Assembly: GCA_032209605.1 (NCBI GenBank)
Contig: JASFXZ010000035.1
Span: 2,485,001 to 2,549,000, forward strand
DNA: 64,000 nt
Direction: 5' to 3'
Origin: Mactromeris polynyma
Lineage: Eukaryota > Mollusca > Bivalvia > Venerida > Mactridae
The notes beneath the pieces were generated by a model. The model was not told the origin of the DNA and searched no databases. It saw only the letters and a list, made by a program, of their open reading frames with translations. Shown here piece after piece: positions 1-12,176 of the stretch (the first letter of the stretch is position 1; the number at the start of each line of letters is the position of its first letter). A program made the position numbers and the translations under genes.

Positions 1-24
1 ACATAAATAACCGTAACATTTCAG

Positions 25-305
25 AACTTACAACAACAACCCCGCCAACTCAAACAACATCCCCGCACACTCAAACAACAACTGGAATAACAACAACCCC
101 GTCAACAACAACAACAACCCCGACAACTACAACAACAACAACAAAACCAACCACAACACACCGTTGCTATGATCGTGAGTCTGCATATAATTGCCGCATG
201 CATCATTGTGACAGCAGTTATGCCGTTAATATGTGCCAGAAATACTGCAACCAGTGCTGTACGTCAGAGTTGATTGTTTTACATATATCTACATTCTTCA
301 TGTAA
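25..305 (+). CDS. 3' exon of a Thr-rich ShKT-domain protein (partial)
   Basis: An acceptor-like CAG ends at 24 and an open frame (codons starting at positions divisible by 3) runs to TAA at 303-305. The first ~45 codons are a Thr/Pro linker of ACA/ACC/CCG codons. A ~33-residue Cys-rich segment follows with spacing C-x8-C-x4-C-x8-C-x3-C-x2-C and a seventh Cys directly after. This matches the ShKT fold, found in metazoan secreted peptides, peroxidases and astacin-type metalloproteases, where it often sits C-terminal behind a Thr-rich linker. The parent enzyme or protein lies left of the window and cannot be named. The 3' end is ambiguous: a good donor (GTACGT) begins at 259, inside the last Cys codon, and an acceptor-like site ends near 3003; joining them would create an immediate stop after CxxC. 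The domain call is fairly sure; the gene end is not. Confidence 0.6.
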
Positions 306-1360
306 TGTATGGTGTTAGCCGTTTTTTATGAGGGGTAGTTATTCAGGGCAGATATTCTTATGCTTTGGGGATTGTATGATTAATGTAAATTTTGGTGCAC
401 CCTTTGACCAGGTTTGAGTGGTACTACTTTCTATATGCAGTGTCCCCTTTGCTTCTGTAATTCTTTAGATGTATGTATAATTTCACGTCTTATCTTGCTA
501 TCGGGGAGGCTGTGTCCTTAGTGTGTGGTATTGCCTGATCGATATCATCATTTATCTTATATAGGTAGTTCCATCAGCCATATTGATGAAAAACTGATAA
601 GCACTTAATAGAGTTATTCCCAAGTATGTGTTTTTTGACAAAAATATCAAGATAAAATGCATTTTCTTTAAATTTCTAAGTCACATGAGCATAGTGAATA
701 AGTTATTTGTTTATATACCTGATCACCTTATCATCGTTTGTACATTATAACTTGAAGGAAATTTGCTAACCAGTAGGGCTGGCTAATCCTTACCCAATCT
801 CGGTACACCTCAAGGGAGTACAAATGTTTGATTTTAAAAATTGTAAGATGAAAATTTATAATATTGTGTACGTCTTTTAAACCCATTCTTTTTTATTTCA
901 TGTTATATGTTAAAATATTTGATTAATATAATATTGTAAAATATAGTAGTGTAATATTTTCTACGTCGTTTGAAGCCAACATTTAATTTAACCATGTTAT
1001 TTAGCATTTATCATCAAAAACAGTAATCAATCATGCTGCTTTAACATAATTCTCATACACACAGTCATGCTATATCCAACGTAGTGATCGCCCTTTGCAA
1101 AATACAGAGACGGCAATTGCAAACTCTTTACATCGCTTATCTCCCTTAGCAGTCCATGAATTACTGCCTTAACGAATGTCACATGATGATGGACATTTGA
1201 ATACATCATGAAAACCTGGCCTTTGATTTATTATGTAAAGTTTATTTCCTCATTGTACATTCAGAATATATAAAGTCAAAAGATAAGAAACTCAATATAA
1301 CAGAATAGTGTTAACATGTTTGTGCTGACCTTGTTATCTATACTGTATAAAGGGATATAA
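306..1360. other. AT-rich noncoding stretch
   Basis: No coding exon, tRNA or recognised repeat was seen. It is either 3' flank or part of a last intron of the ShKT gene, depending on whether the donor at 259 is used. Confidence 0.5.
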
Positions 1361-2920
1361 CTGCATGGGAGATTGACGTCAATGTACCGCTAGGGGAGGT
1401 CACTGCATGGGAGATTGACGTCAATGTACCACTAGGGGAGGTCACTGCATGGGAGATTGACGTCAATGTACCACTAGGGGAGGTCACTGCATGGGAGATT
1501 GACGTCAATGTACCGCTAGGGGAGGTCACTGCATGGGAGATTGACGTCAATGTACCGCTAGGGGAGGTAACTCCATAGGAGATTGACGTCAATGTACCAC
1601 TAGGGGAGGTCACTGCATGGGAGATTGACGTCAATGTACCACTAGGGGAGGTCACTGCATGGGAGATTGACGTCAATGTACCACTAGGGGAGGTCAGTGC
1701 ATGGGAGATTGACGTCAATGTACCACTAGGGGAGGTCACTGCATGGGAGATTGACGTCAATGTACCGCTAGGGGAGGTCACTGCATGGGAGATTGACGTC
1801 AATGTACCGCTAGGGGAGGTCACTCCATAGGAGATTGACGTCAATGTACCACTAGGGGAGGTCACTGTATGGGAGATTGACGTCAATGTACCACTTGGGG
1901 AGGTCACTGCATGGGAGATTGACGTCAATGTACCACTAGGGGAGGTCACTGCATGGGAGATTGACGTCAATGTACCGCTAGGGGAGGTCACTGCATTGGA
2001 GATTGACGTCAATGTACCGCTAGGGGAGGTCACTGCATGGGAGATTGACGTCAATGTACCGCTAGGGGAGGTCACTGCATGGGAGATTGACGTCAATGTA
2101 CCGCTAGGGGAGGTCACTGCATGGGAGATTGACGTCAATGTACCACTAGGGGAGGTCACTGCATGGGAGATTGACGTCAATGTACCGCTAGGGGAGGTCA
2201 CTGCATGGGAGATTGACGTCAATGTACCGCTAGGGGAGGTCACTGCATGGGAGATTGACGTCAATGTACCGCTAAGGGAGGTCACTCCATGGGAGATTGA
2301 CGTCAATGTACCACTAGGGGAGGTCACTGCATGGGAGATTGACGTCAATGTACCACTAGGGGAGGTCACTGCATGGGAGATTGACGTCAATGTACCACTA
2401 GGGGAGGTCACTGCATGGGAGATTGACGTCAATGTACCGCTAGGGGAGGTCACTGCATTGGAGATTGACGTCAATGTACCGCTAGGGGAGGTCACTGCAT
2501 GGGAGATTGACGTCAATGTACCGCTAGGGGAGGTCACTGCATGGGAGATTGACGTCAATGTACCACTAGGGGAGGTCACTGCATGGAAGATTGACGTCAA
2601 TGTACCGCTAGGGCAGGTCACTGTATGGGAGATTGACGTCAATGTACCGCTAGGGGAGGTCACTGCATGGGAGATTGACGTCAATGTACCACTAGGGGAG
2701 GTCACTGCATGGGAGATTGACGTCAATGTACCGCTAGGGGAGGTCACTGCATTGGAGATTGACGTCAATGTACCGCTAGGGGAGGTCACTGTATGGGAGA
2801 TTGACGTCAATGTACCGCTAGGGGAGGTCAGTGCATGGGAGATTGACGTCAATGTACCGCTAGGTGAGATCACTGCATGGGAGACTGACGACAATGTACC
2901 GTTAGGGGGGGGGGCGTCAG
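1361..2920. repeat. 42-bp minisatellite, 37 copies, each with a CRE palindrome
   Basis: A 42-bp unit is repeated 37 times with very little divergence. Every unit has TTGACGTCAA, holding the full CREB/ATF palindrome TGACGTCA, first at 1374 and then every 42 bp; only the last unit (2886) is clearly broken (TGACGACA). Units differ mainly by one A/G switch (CCACT or CCGCT). Because 42 is divisible by 3, long frames stay open on both strands (518 codons on minus, 310 on plus). They are perfectly periodic, lack splice or start context, and are most likely by-products of the repeat. Confidence 0.93.
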
Positions 2921-4208
2921 CGCTGTGATGGGTTTGACAGCCGTGTCTTGATTATACTTATACTTATTCAATATGACTTACTATATTTAAACTTTCATTT
3001 CAGAATACCGTAAAGCTCTTTACGCAATAGAAGATCGTTATGCATCATGTGTGCATTTGAATTACTGTTTTGATTTTCCTATATATTTCTTTACATGGAA
3101 ATACATACAACTGAAATGCATTAATGCATTGGTTATTAACGCATCAGTTGTCCTTTGTTTATAAAGAATACTTGATGCTATTGGATGATGATAATGATAA
3201 CTAGTTTACTTGTAAGTGAATAAACTTGCATTTTTGATGATAACGTTGAAATAACTTGAGCATTGAAATAGAAAATTAATATATTTTAAATTCCATTCAT
3301 GAAAGAAATGCCACTGAATAGGTAAGTTTAGCAGGTTTTTGAACATTTGTAAGCAAATAGGACGACAGTAATAACAATATACGTGTATATACCACTCGAC
3401 ATCAACAGGAAATATCTTGAAAAAAGATGGTCGGCGAATTTGAAGGTTAAGATTTGTTGTGCAACACTGTTACCTACACTTTATCGAATGGTTAACCAAT
3501 CCGCGTCTAGGTTACAAACGTTGTTCGGTTGAAGAGAAATTGCCTTGGTGGTTAACGTAAGATTTGTTGGGTTTACACAACACTGATATGAAAATAGCAA
3601 AATAGCTGCGCAGAAAAACAGTAGAAAACGAATTATACCAATTCATTTTATTTCAATGTGATGAACAATTGTTTTCATAGAAAAGGTGTGTTAGAAAAGC
3701 CTGAATATTGTGGGACATGCTAAAAACTGATATAATCATAAAAGCGTTGGCAGCAATTGAAATTGAAAAGCCGAAACCAATATTCACCAGCAAAGTGGAG
3801 ATATTGAGTGGAAAACGATTTTATATTTTTAGTGACAATGACTTTCACCTTGGATGGAACATCCCCATAAGCAAGCTCTTATCATATAATATACTTACTA
3901 CACACCCTTTTTTACAAAAAAGAAAAAGATACTGTCGATTCAAAATTAGTTGATGATACCGTTATTGTATATAGTATGTCTATTGACGAATATTTTGCAA
4001 AACCTGTTTTCATTGGCTGACCACATCGCAGTTTGTCTCAAGTACATACAAGAGAACATTAGTTGTTATGTTATATTTACCGACAATAATAATCATATAT
4101 GTATACATTGTGTCTATATAATGGTAAAAACAAAAGAAGCAAGATTAATAAGTTTAATATGATATAATCACATGAATCAATGTTACTTAAAATCGGAAAT
4201 TGGAACTT
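2921..4208. other. Noncoding gap between ShKT gene and gene C 3' end
   Basis: It holds one R4 repeat copy (about 3411-3610). A short plus-strand open frame at 3708-3953 has no supporting signals. An ATTAAA on the minus strand at 4158-4153, about 50 nt past the gene C stop, could be its poly(A) signal. Confidence 0.4.
3411..3610 (+). repeat. R4 interspersed repeat, copy 1
   Basis: It shares long blocks with 50585-50850 (+) and, inverted, 26187-26550. All start near TCTTGAAAAAA.ATGGTCGG and end near a TGCGC.GAAAAA block. This copy lacks the central part seen in the other two. No coding capacity; probably a non-autonomous transposon. Confidence 0.7.
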
Positions 4209-7200
4209 TTATAGTGGATTTTTATTCGTTATGAACTTCGGCTTTATCAGGTTCTTATGTGTCATCACGTGCTTTGGAGAATTTAAGTACAACGCGTGTA
4301 GGATGTTTATTCCAGACCTGATGTTTATGGAATCATCCTCGTCTAAATCTGTTGGAGGAAAGTTGTTACCACCGTCTTCTTTTGAAACTTCATTTCGCTC
4401 GCCTTCAGAGAGTTTGTTACCATGTTTCTTCCTAGGCTCATTCTTGAAAGCAATATTAGTAGCAGTCTCTACATGAGAATTTTCCGTTGATGTATTAAGC
4501 GAAGCATTTGGAATATTATCTAAAACTGAACTATTACCTAGAAGCATTTCTAGTATCGGTAAGGTTACTTTATGAAGTATACCATTTGTCTTACTATTCT
4601 GTCTGTTTCCGAGTAGTTGTGGTTCTTTGTTTCCCTGTATATTATTTGCTGATTTGAATATTGTCGGCTCTGCTTTTCCAACAGCAGTCTCTGTTGTTTC
4701 AGTGCTCAATATTGTGTCCGTTACACTAATTTCAAAACCCGTGTCGTTGCCTGCTTTATTAATAACTTTCGCCGGTGGTGATTCATGCAGAATAACACTC
4801 CCGACTTTATCGACAATTTTCTCAGCTTCATTTGTTGCCATAGCGTCATTTGTGACTACAGCTTCTGTTGCAGATTTAAATGTCGGTACGGCTTCATTGT
4901 TCCATATGTAACGGGTATTTTTATTATTAGGAAATTTACCCGTATCATTACGTAAAGCTTTATTTGTAGTTTGCATTGCTGATGCGGGCACATTCCCCAT
5001 TGTTTTGTTAGTATGAACATTTGGTTCTCCATTAATCATTTGTGTTTTTCTCTCTGACAATTGTCCAGGATTGGTGTTTGTTCTGCTTACACCTGGATAT
5101 AATAATTTCAAAATTGCGCTAAGTTTTGACGCAACGGTAACACTTTCATATTGTGTGTTGTTTTTGCTCTGTGCTTGAAAAGCTTTCTTGGTGTCCTTTA
5201 CAAACAAACGAGGAACAGAAAGCGTCGTATCTATTCCTCTTGGTCCTTTTTGGGGACTATTTTCCGTTACAAACATTGCCTCTTTCTGCGTCGTACTTAT
5301 TACTTCTATATTCGATCTTGTTTGGAAGTGTTCTTTATCAAAAACAGCTTCTGAAATAGCATTTTTTCTATTTTTAAAAGTCAAACCAACGTTGTTTGTG
5401 CCATTCCTTGCATCTCCGAATGTGATATTTTTTGCTTTCCTATTCACTACAGATTTGACCATAAGCTGGGAATCGCCATCCTTCCGCGCAGTTGATGAAG
5501 ACAATAGTCTGAATATTGTAGGTAACGTTGTTGTCGGATAAGACGCAAAATCGGTCAGCTTATTTATGATTTCATGTGGTTGATCCACATGTTGTTGTAT
5601 AATCGATTGATGGCGATTACTCTTCCTATTGCTGGGTAATGGTTCATGTTCAGGGGTTGATAATGGGTATTCCGTAGCTACATTTACACTGTCTTTCATT
5701 AACAAAGATATTGTTGCACGTCTGTCATTTATGTTCCCTGTCATAGAAGGAATGCCATTATCTGATTTGCTTTCAGTTTTTGGCACAAATATTGAGTGTA
5801 GTTTCATTGGTGATTTGTCCTCGTCCTTTATAACAAATGTTTGTTTAGATTGAGTGTTGTCTTTGTCTGCATTACGGACAAATATTGGCGATAGCGTGGT
5901 CAGAGATCTTGAAGGTATTGAAGATTTTTCAAATGTGCTTTTTGGCATCTTTTGTTTGTTGGATTTATGTTCATTCCGGTTATTATCTCCTATCAATAAC
6001 TTAGGAGACGACGTTAAAGATTGTTTTGTAATGTGAAGTATTGCCCTCTCGTCGTTTGGTGCTGCTGCAATCGGTGCATGTTGATTACCATTTGTAAAAT
6101 TAGTTTCTGGTGGAACGATTAGTCGTAATATTATTGGCAGTGGTTCTTCATGTAATTTTACATGTGTTCGTTTAGATGGTTGGAATTTATCCGCGTCTAT
6201 TGTTGCAACAGGTGTGTCAGCCTTGTGATGAAATACAGGTGGTAACGTAGTCAGAGAACGTGGTGTTGAAGATTTGTTGTATTTGCCTTTTGGCATATTT
6301 TTTTTGTTAAATATATGTTCACTTATATCATTATCGCGTTCTAAAGCCTTTGGAAGTATTGCCTTCTCGTCATTTGTTGCTACTGCATTCGGCGTATGTG
6401 GATTACCATTTGTAAATTCACTCTTAGTTTCTGGTATGACTATTTGGAATAATATTCTTGGCGCAGTTACTTCTACCACTTTAACAAATGTTCGTTTAGA
6501 TTGACTAGTTTTATTAATATTCACTGTGGCAACAGGTTCGTCTGCCTTGTTGTCAAATATTGGTGGTAAAGTAGTCCAAGAACTTGGAGTTATAGATTTT
6601 TTTTGGATGACCTTTGTTGTATTGTGTGTACTAGGTGTATGCTCTCTCGGGTCATTTTTCCTTCTTAATAAGCTAGAAGACGTTGTAGAAAATTGTGTTG
6701 AACTACGAACTGTTGACTTCTTGATGTTTGTCGCTGCTGTTTTTGGCTCAAAATCTTTATTAATGATACTCTTACCCTCTGTTCCAATCGTTGAGGAAGA
6801 CAGAACAAGTGTGCTTTCTGGCGTAGCTGTGAGTCTCGATATGTTATTTGTTTTTATTTCACTGGTGTGTGTCTTCGTTTTCATCGTTATTCCAGAGTGT
6901 TTTCGATTCACTTCACGGAATTCGGTAGTTTGTTTTCTTGGGGTTTTGCTGGTTTCTTTATCTTGTGCAATTTTTATTGTTCGTTCGTTGGATTCATGTC
7001 TGGAAGGCACTGAAGTTGTGGTTTTGTTAACATACGCAAGTGTTTGCGAAATTGTAGTTTCTTCAATTGACGTTTTCAGTCGTTTATCAGTGGTATCTGT
7101 TACAATTGTTGTCGTGGATATGTTAGAATTTACTTCGACATCTGTTGCACTTTCATTATCTGTTTCAGTAGTATCTCGGACGACGGAACTTTGTGATTTT

Positions 7201-10200
7201 GATACTTCATCTGTGTCTAGTTCTTTCATCCATAACTTCACTACTTCTTTTAAGTCTCTCTGAATATCTGTACTTGACACCTTCAAATGTTTTTTCTCGA
7301 AAAATGGTAATTTTAAACTGTTGAATATTTTATCAATGTCCTTTTGGGTCGGTGAGTGCTGGTCTGCTCTGTCGTCATGTTGATTAGAAATAGAATTTTC
7401 GCGATTTTGTATGAATATACGGTTCTGTGATTTGTCACTCATTCCAAACAAACTATTGAGCGAAAAGTTTCTACTAACAGTTCCAACTGATGAGGTTTTT
7501 AAACTTGTTGATGAGGTAGTCGTTGGTGGCATACCTTCCGATATTACATGCATATGTGAGTTAGCAGTTTTGTCTAAGGTATTAAAAGCATTCGGTGTTG
7601 AGTTTAATCTAACGCCGGTACCGTTTGTAGAGAATACATTATGTTTCGTTAGATTTGTAGATTTAAATATATGAGGCATTTGGATGGTGCCGAAACTTTT
7701 CCAAGTAATAGGACCTGAAAATACATCGTTGGTCGTTGGTGGCATACCTTCCGATATGACATGCATATGAGAGTTATCAGTTTTGTCTAAGGTATTAAAA
7801 GCATTCGGTGTTGAGTTAAATCTAACGCCGGTTCCGTTTGTAGAGAATACATTTTGTTTCGTTAGATTTGTAGATTTAAATATATGAGGCATTTGGATGG
7901 TGCCGAAACTTTTCCAAGTAATAGGACCTGAAAATACATGTGTTGTACTATTATAAGCATTGGACCTAGAGCTGTGACCAATCGAATTTTGTATTCGTTT
8001 TCCCACGTCGTGTAAGAAATCCGGACTTGTTAAATTGCTTGATTTCATCACTGAATGAAATGTCTGAATTTGCCCGAATGAATTATTTTTCTTCAGAGTG
8101 TCCATGATACTTTGAATATTGCTACCACTTCCAGTATTAGTGCTTACGCTATTCGTCGCACCGTTTGGGACGAAAACGCGTTTACTTGCTTTAAATATGT
8201 TAGGAACTATCGGTCCTGACTTGAAACCATTGCTTCGATCACTAATGCCTCTGTTAATGTCGTTGGTCAGATTATTTGAACTAAAATAAAACGTTCGAAA
8301 CACGCCGGATGAAAATCTATTAGGAGACGACTGGTTCTGAAGACTCCCAGGCAGGTTATTTATCCGTTGACTCCATTTTATATTTCCGGTTCTTGTGTTT
8401 CTTGTATTTGCCTCATTAGCGTCTCTACCAATGTTTTGACGGGAAAACGAGCGTCTGGGACTGTTACCAGGCAACGGTATATCTGGAGGACTCTCACTGA
8501 ATAATTAAAGACGACTAAACAACGGCGTATAAAAAATCTAGTAAAAGCTCAAGGGAGATAATTGATATGAATTTAAAATTAAGCAAATAATTGGTATAAG
8601 TAGTGCTCTCCCTTTGACCAGTCCATATATTCAAGATTGAATGCTTGTGCATCTACATAGAGATACAATTGGAGAACATTTCAGCATTATACTTAACGCC
8701 ATTAAAACATTCTTCTAATTAGACTTCATTTTATACCTGGTGTTATAAACATGTTATAGTTACTAATGAGTAAATCATTGTTAAAAAGTAATTAAACTAT
8801 GGACTAAATTGTTATATTTCATTAAACATGAATTGTGAATTGAAATAAATTATGTTTCTTTATAATGTACTTGTGAGGTCAATTTTAGTTGCGTTTTTAA
8901 TGACGTTGAGTATATTTCTTTCATTATCGAGAGGTTTCGAGGTAAATTACCGCCAAATGAGGCCTACGTGGTAATCAATCGATGTAATTTCGTAAAAATG
9001 ATGGCATTATAAAAAAGATTTTCAATACTTAATCCAATTTGCAAATTGACAAATACTAACAAAAAAGAAAACATCTCGTATGATAGCGTGAGTTTGTCAT
9101 ATCAAGTATTTTCTGAAACCAAACCTACCTACGTCTATATTGCATGGCTATATGGTCGTTTCAAACCACATATATCGCATATGATTTTACAAGATTACTT
9201 TCTGTTAGTTTTCAAAACCGCAAGTAGCCAATTTTAACGATTCGGATAGGAGTTTCTAATTGATCGTTTTGGTTATGAACTGGGAATTACATTAAAAGAT
9301 CATTATATCAAAAACGTTTTTCATATGTGTTTTCATGCCAGAAAATGTCACATTAAATACAAATACAAATACATCTGTATAGCGCAAATACTACTGTACA
9401 ATATTCTATTGTGCTTCAAACAGTCTATGAGGTATTTAGAAAATCCTATATATATACAAACACCGAAACAGGCAAACTCTTCAATCGTAAAACATTCAAC
9501 AGTTTATGCCTACATTTCTTCTTCGGAAAAATTGAATGTCTTATTTATTGAAAATTGAGTCAAATTCTGCGAAATAAGGCATCTTCAGCAAGAATGGCAT
9601 TTCTTACCAAATCGTCGGATTATTTCCAGAACCACATAACCTGTTTTTTTTATCTTTTTGAGAACCCTCTTGAGATAATTGCTACATGTTATGGAATCGC
9701 ACTTTATATAAGTCATGTACATTCCAGAACAATATAGATATTACAAATAGAAAGAGCTTGGAAAGACGGTTTCAGCGATACTAAATACTCAAAACCGTAA
9801 AAATTTAAGTTAGGGGGTTCTGGAAATAAGGCAACGAAATATGTAAATAAGTTGTTTACATAAATCAATTTTATAAATACTGTCATGCCGCTTTAATGGA
9901 TAATTCTTAGTATTGAAAGACATCATTTATATAACACCACCTTTGTGTAGCTGGAGGCCAACGAACAAGCGACGATGTCGGCATGGCCGTGTAGCACTGT
10001 AACATACATACCTGAAATATTTTGTCTGGAATAAATATTTTTCAAACTAAGTGTTTATTATTCATTCAAACTTGCTTATTTTATTATCAATTATGTTATA
10101 GCAGCATATATTTACTATCTTTGGCTACTTCATGGGTTAATAACCAGTACTCGCATCTAATTTGGGAATAGTGAGAGTAAATCCCATCCAAGACCGGATT

Positions 10201-11543
10201 TGAACATATAACCACCGACTCATAGGCCAGGCGGTATCATCGATCTATCACAATACCTATATTGCTTAATGTAATTATTTAATATTGTAATATGTGTCTA
10301 TATCTACGAGTAAATGTTTACATTCATATTCAGTACATTGTATTTAACGACTTGATAATTTAATTATTATACTATAAATCCAAATATTTTGGCATCCGTT
10401 CATGATCGGCAAATTACGTCGAAATTCGTACATGTCCGGCAAAGACTCGGCAACATTCGTGCAAATTCGTCTTTTTCCGTCGACGAAATCGAGAGTAGTC
10501 TACAGAGGCATCTGTATCCCGAACGGTAATGAAAGTTAAATGTACGTACACTTCGACACATTTAACGACTTAAAAGTAATATACATGTATATGAAATTTA
10601 TTCCTATACATACGTCATAAATGACTAATTTGTTTTATTTAATTTAGAAAGTGATCAACCTTTTAGTCGAACAGGTTTATGCTTTGAGTGATAGTCATTT
10701 GAATGCGTATTTAAAGTAACGGTAATTACGTGCAATAACAGGTGTCACGTGTTATGCCGACAGTCATAGTATGCTTTGTTGCTTTTTACTGTTTGAGTTC
10801 CTCCTATTGCGTTGTAGACAAAACGTGTAATTGGGAACATTGTGCGTCATGAGTGCAAGAGCAGGAAAGATGACACCATTAGTTGTTAAAACTTTACATT
10901 TCCTATTTTTTTGTACAAATCAGGAAGCTGTCTTGATGGCTATGTGGTTGACGGTTCGCCTAGTATGCGGAACGTAGTAGGTTCGAGTCCCAGTCGCGAC
11001 ATACCATTCGTCCAAATAGTAGTTCCCCTTGCTTAGCACATTAAGGACAGAGCTATGACCGGTATCAGCTAAGTATGAATTGGTGTGGCTTCATACCTCA
11101 CGTCTGTGTTCGAGCACAATATCTGCTATACGTAGGAACCATTTCAACTTCGCGAAAAATAGATTAAAGTAGACGATACGCCATGAGACAACACTCGATT
11201 AATTAATCTTGTATTATAATAGGTCTTTAAGTCACTTAAACGGCCAAGGTCATACAGTGACTTTTCAAGCTATAACGATGGATGGACACCAGGCGGACAC
11301 CTGGGTAGTGCTACCCACTTTCTGGATAGCTTCTCTAACTTACAGATGCGAATCCGCAGCGATCATAATCACACAACCACAGAGTACCCCTTGATTGATA
11401 CCAGACATTAAAAAAACACAAAATGCATTAATCTTTACTTAACTGAGCGTAAACTCTCAACTCCATTGTTTAAAATTATATAATAATTGAAAATGTAAAA
11501 TCTGTCTTACCTGTAACCATATTACAAAAACAACAGAATCCAT
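4209..11543 (-). CDS. Gene C: large secreted Cys-free Ser/Thr/Asn-rich repeat protein, 1458 aa
   Basis: Coding exons (minus): 11543-11511 (ATG in CAAAATGG context, donor CAG/GTAAGA), 9996-9941 (acceptor TTACAG, donor AAAG/GTGGTG), 8496-4209 (acceptor TTATTCAG, stop TAA). Lengths 33+56+4288 stay in phase and total 1459 codons. Residues 1-~20 resemble a weak signal peptide (VVFVIWL core). The rest has no cysteine that I can see and is rich in Ser, Thr, Asn and Lys, with many N-x-S/T sequons and dibasic sites. Residues ~217-358 hold a 71-residue unit duplicated almost perfectly (213-bp period in DNA, 7500-7935). Residues ~664-959 hold three degenerate ~110-residue repeats built on TTLPPIF, SKRTFVK, a PET motif, NGN and NDE.AI. 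No family was recognised. Secreted matrix or mucin-like proteins of molluscs look like this, but function is open. The middle exon rests only on splice signals and phase. Confidence 0.78.
8497..9940 (-). other. Gene C intron 2
   Basis: AT-rich intron carrying an R5 element (9612-9837). Nothing else is recognised. Confidence 0.6.
9612..9837. mobile_element. R5 MITE-like element, copy 1
   Basis: About 225 bp. It begins near CGTCGGATTATTTCCAGAACC and ends near GGTTCTGGAAATAAGGCAACG, i.e. approximate terminal inverted repeats of ~22 bp. The inside matches the copy at 25437-25681, including TACTCAAAACCG. There is no transposase, so it is a non-autonomous DNA transposon. Confidence 0.75.
10136..10258 (-). 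mobile_element. tRNA-derived SINE fragment (gene C intron 1)
   Basis: Read on minus, a degenerate tRNA-like head (box-B-like part GGTTATATGTTCAAATCC) is followed by a body ending in GCGAGTACTGGTTATTAACC. The same body end recurs near 20360, 21380 and 31960. Confidence 0.6.
10925..11150 (+). mobile_element. tRNA-derived SINE (gene C intron 1)
   Basis: The tRNA-like 5' part has an A-box-like GGCTATGTGGTTGACGG and a box B GGTTCGAGTCCC, followed by a ~150-bp unrelated body. The cloverleaf is too degenerate for a functional tRNA. Confidence 0.6.
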
Positions 11544-12176
11544 TTTGTCTCTCTCTTGTGTTCAAAGCCAAAGTTTAAACTGAGTAATAACAAGTTGTAT
11601 TGCGTAGTTTGTTTAAACTCATAAATATTTCAAATTCTGACACCTGGATTCAAATGAAGACGGTTTAAATTATGCTCAAGTCGTTGGTGTTTTTTACGTT
11701 ACGTCTTTTTGATGAACTATGTTATGAACTAGAGTGTAAAAAATTCTGTCAACATCAGTAAAACATTCAAATTGATGTATCCTTTAATTGAGATAATCCA
11801 TTTTATGTGGAAATAGAACGATCGATTCAGTGAGTTTACGATAGCGGCTTCGTAGCAGTATGATCATGTTTAAAAAAATAAATCAATTCTTTATATTATG
11901 TTTCTTTATTCACAGTTGATATAGTTTTGAACAAATGCGTAGCCAGGCATACGCACGCTAACACTCACAATCGCTAGTCAAAGTGAACACAACACCATAT
12001 TAATTTTCCGAGCCTTATGGAGTCGGTAATTGTCGACACATATCGACAAATTTCGACCGTTTCCGTAGCATTTCCGACCGTCGTTCGACCCAAACCGTGA
12101 TACACATATTGTAGTAACTGATTGGATGTATACAGACACGAGACCTTATATAACATAACGACACATTCTTTGCTTC
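11544..12176. other. Intergenic stretch between gene A alternative exon and gene C start
   Basis: This should contain the gene C promoter and 5' UTR (minus strand), but no convincing TATA or Inr could be fixed. 12010-12110 is unusually rich in TTCGAC/TCCGACC-like words. Confidence 0.35.

Noticed and set aside
1374..2893. Resemblance of TTGACGTCAAT to the cytomegalovirus promoter repeats, suggesting vector contamination
   Set aside because: Only the CRE core is shared; the rest of the unit and the flanks do not match, and the array is embedded in ordinary AT-rich DNA.
1361..2928. Long repetitive open frames across the 42-bp array as real proteins
   Set aside because: Open on both strands with a strict 14-codon period, explained fully by the repeat; no splice or start context.
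3708..3953. 81-codon plus frame that reads somewhat protein-like
   Set aside because: No splice signals, homology or neighbouring exons; could not be supported.
6526..7263. 245-codon plus frame
   Set aside because: Antisense shadow of gene C exon 3, whose minus frame is far longer and has splice support.
10754..10852. Short plus frame (32 codons) with a signal-peptide-like start and Cys residues
   Set aside because: Too short, no usable donor at its end, antisense in the gene C intron; kept only as a note.
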